Source: Piliocolobus tephrosceles (Eukaryota; Chordata; Mammalia; Primates; Cercopithecidae). Taken from it: a DNA stretch of 64,000 nt. Position numbers and translations under genes: made by a program. The notes beneath the pieces were generated by a model, which saw only the letters and a program-made list of their open reading frames with translations, made no database searches and was not told where the DNA came from. This document shows positions 61,579 to 64,000 of the stretch, one piece after another. Numbering within the stretch: the stretch's first letter is position 1; the number at the start of each line of letters is the position of its first letter. The DNA is taken from the NCBI RefSeq assembly GCF_002776525.5, contig NC_045436.1:103124991-103188990 (forward strand). The letters run 5' to 3'.

Positions 61579-63679
61579 CTACAAAGGATGGGGTGGGGGG
61601 GTGGCGGGCAGGGAGGCAAGAGTAAGAGATAAAGTGATTTTATTCACTTGAAATGCAAGAGGCATACAAATATTTTCTAAACTCTCTATGATGCTTAGGA
61701 AATTGGAATAAAACCTTTTCAATGATTTAAAAGATGTAATTTTGTTGTATTATTTTACTATTTGCTAAGATGATTTACTGTCAGTTTAGTAATTAGGTCC
61801 CAAGGCCTCTCTTGTAAGCAGCTGTCATTTAATAGTAAATAAATGAATGCCAGCACAGAGAAACCAGTGACACATGCCGGAGAGAAGAGACAGAAAGCTT
61901 CCTGGATGTTAAATTGTAAACTTGACTATACTAAATGCAGTGGGGAAGTCTGATAAAGTTGAAAAATAAAAATAAAAAAACACAGAGGGCCATAACATTT
62001 GCTTTCTATAAAAGGAAAAATAGTGACAGGAAAATGTCATTGTTGGTTAAGTTCACCACTAAGAATGGAGTTTTTGGAAGCATATAGAGTCCTATCTTAT
62101 AAAAGCGTACCCAGAGTAGTGAGCTTACATTGATACGAGAGGTAAAGATCACATGCGTTAAATAAGCACTGCATCTTATATTTTGTAAAAATAAAGCCCA
62201 TTCCTTGCTATCCCCAATTCTCACTGCTTCCCAAGTTATTAATATAGCTTAGGACATAGGTAGTTTATATCTGTATAAATTGATAGTTGTTTTGTATAGC
62301 TGTATTAATAGCTTTTGGATAATTGTAGAATTCACAGTAACGTCTTTAAAAACAGAGACTATTTTCTCCATAACCACTAAGATCCAAATCATACACATAT
62401 ATTATTCAAAAGAGGTGTATTAAAATTACATCTTTATTATAAGATGTATTTTGGTCATGGCTGACTTTTTAATTTCTCCTATTCTGAGCAAAAGTCCCGT
62501 GGGACTCATTCAAATTTACCAAGCCAGTGAAATTTGAAATGTTAATGCACGTGTAGCTCTCAGAAATCTGATTATTTTAATAACAATTTTAAAATTAAAA
62601 TCTCAATTATATTTCTACTTTGAAAAATTTGATCCCCACATGTTCATATTTCACCCAGATAATAAGAACACTTAAAAATTAAACTTCCTTCTCTTTGTAA
62701 GCAACTAGAATTTTAAAAAAATAATACTTCATATTTTGTAATCTTACATCGTTTAGAAGGCTATTTTAAACATATGACCACATTTTTACCTGAAAATTTG
62801 GTACTATGCTGGTTGCCACTCAGAATTATTCTACAATATATTCTCTTTGCTTTCCAAAGCTATTTTAGAGCCAAAATGTTGGAAGCACTTGAAGTTAAAA
62901 TACTGAGGACAACCGTTACAAAACAATATATTGACACATTTGTATGTATCAGGTGCTTGTGTGAAACTTCCAGGAATGAAAAGGACTAAGTTGAATACAG
63001 AAGAAATTCTTCCCAATGTAAACATTTAAAAGTGCTGGAAAATTTTTAAGAAATATATTTTAAAAATACATAATCAAGGTTAAAATAAAAGAGCGGCTCC
63101 AAGTATCAGAACCAAGGAAGAAACTCAAATATAGAACAGTAAGTAGAAGCACACGAGGGATATTAGTCTTGGATAGAGGCCACAGAGCTTGGGTTTAGGT
63201 TTTTCTTTTTCACATGAGGACAGAAGATGAGGACTCCAGTAGGCAGGCAGAAAACTACAAGTAATTTAACTGAAAGCTTGGAACATCAACTGTTTTTATG
63301 AAGAAGAGACTACAAAATCTCTAATCATGGGCCTGGGGAAGTATCAGAATGGAATCAGCACATCAGAGTATCAGTAAGCTACAAACCAGGTCTGAGAAAA
63401 GTTACCTAGAATGCCTCGAAAATGATAATTATAGAAATTTAATATGGGAAAAAGAAGTTAACAAAGAAGGAGGACAGATTAACAAGGTCAAACATATCTT
63501 AATAAGGGTTCTGGAAAGAGAAAATTGAGAAGGTGGGGAGATGAAATAGACAAAAAGATGATGAAAAAAATATTCCAGAATTGTAAAGATGTAAGTTGTT
63601 AGATCAAATGATGAAACAAAGTTTGAAAGTTAAATAAAGGAAAAGACATATCAGGAAGTTACTAATCAAAGGAAGATGG
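61579..63679 (-). other. ARHGAP24: ARHGAP24 last intron (part)
   Basis: Begins at the acceptor of the terminal exon. No further ARHGAP24 exon is visible to the window end. AT-rich, no clear repeat until about 63.7 kb. Confidence 0.5.
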
Positions 63680-64000
63680 TATGACAATATTAATATCAGA
63701 AAAAAATAGACTTTAAGGTAAAAAGCATTATTATAATGAAAAATAAGCACTAATGAATGATAAAAGGATCAGTTCTTCAGGGAGCTATGAATAACTCTAA
63801 ACTGTCACACACCTAGTAGTAGTCTCAAATTGTTCAATATAAAATATGACAAAATTGTAAAAAGAAACTGATAAACTCAGAATACTGTTAGGAAATTTTT
63901 AAATATCTTTCTCAAAAATTATAGATCTAGCTGATAAAAATGAGGAGAAATGTAGAAGCTTTGAATAGCCTGATTAACAGACTTGAGCTCTTGGTCATAT
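63680..64000 (+). mobile_element. Old L1 ORF2 fragment (endonuclease region), continues past window
   Basis: Diverged L1M-type sequence: GACTTTAAGGTAAAAAGCAT, GATAAAAGGATCAGTTCTTC, and the TCAAAAATTATAGATCTAGC region match the N-terminal part of old L1 ORF2. It is cut by the window end. Confidence 0.6.

Overview
This is nuclear DNA of a catarrhine primate (human or a close relative). It is AT-rich and almost entirely non-coding. It carries many Alu elements, catarrhine-age L1PA fragments, and older L1, L2, MIR and MER5-type repeats. The only protein-coding sequence I can support is four short exons, which belong to two vertebrate genes lying tail to tail. A run of ten Ns at 27785-27794, flanked on both sides by the same 47 bp, shows that this is a contig-joined draft assembly. 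The sequence alone does not settle which primate it is.

Left and middle (1-43162): the 3' part of MAPK10 (JNK3, neuronal stress-activated MAP kinase) on the + strand. Two internal coding exons (28162-28225, 30417-30494) and the terminal exon (from 43015/43020) encode the C-terminal end of the kinase fold and the variable tail. Two splice acceptors 5 nt apart at the terminal exon give either the short tail (alpha1, AQVQQ, stop at 43029) or the long tail (alpha2, ending CCR, stop at 43160). The implied lengths agree with the known 422- and 464-residue isoforms. The 28 kb upstream of 28162 shows no coding exon I can recognise and is read as MAPK10 intron. It holds several L2 copies, an old L1 5' region (16.6-20.4 kb, minus strand) with an L1PA inserted in it, Alus, and a small retrocopy of the 28S rRNA 3' end inserted in an L2 (12745-12899). 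The last intron (30495-43014) contains a nest: an old L1, an Alu, then an L1PA whose ORF2 carries an internal templated duplication.

Right (43163-64000): about 8.3 kb after the MAPK10 stop has no Alu or young L1 and contains several candidate poly(A) signals, which suggests long 3' UTR forms. Then come a roughly 3.3 kb antisense L2 split by an Alu, a 5'-truncated L1PA (54.0-55.8 kb), MIRs, and an Alu with a 40 bp foreign insert and a very long A tail. The terminal coding exon of ARHGAP24 (FilGAP, a Rac-directed RhoGAP) lies on the minus strand at 61335-61578, with its 3' UTR running left to a good poly(A) signal near 59.9 kb. The remainder to 64000 is ARHGAP24 intron with an old L1 ORF2 fragment at the right edge.

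I found no prokaryote-style operon, CRISPR array or new gene system. The most interesting items are the frame-switching tandem acceptor of MAPK10, the 28S rRNA retrocopy, and two complex insertion events inside retroelements.
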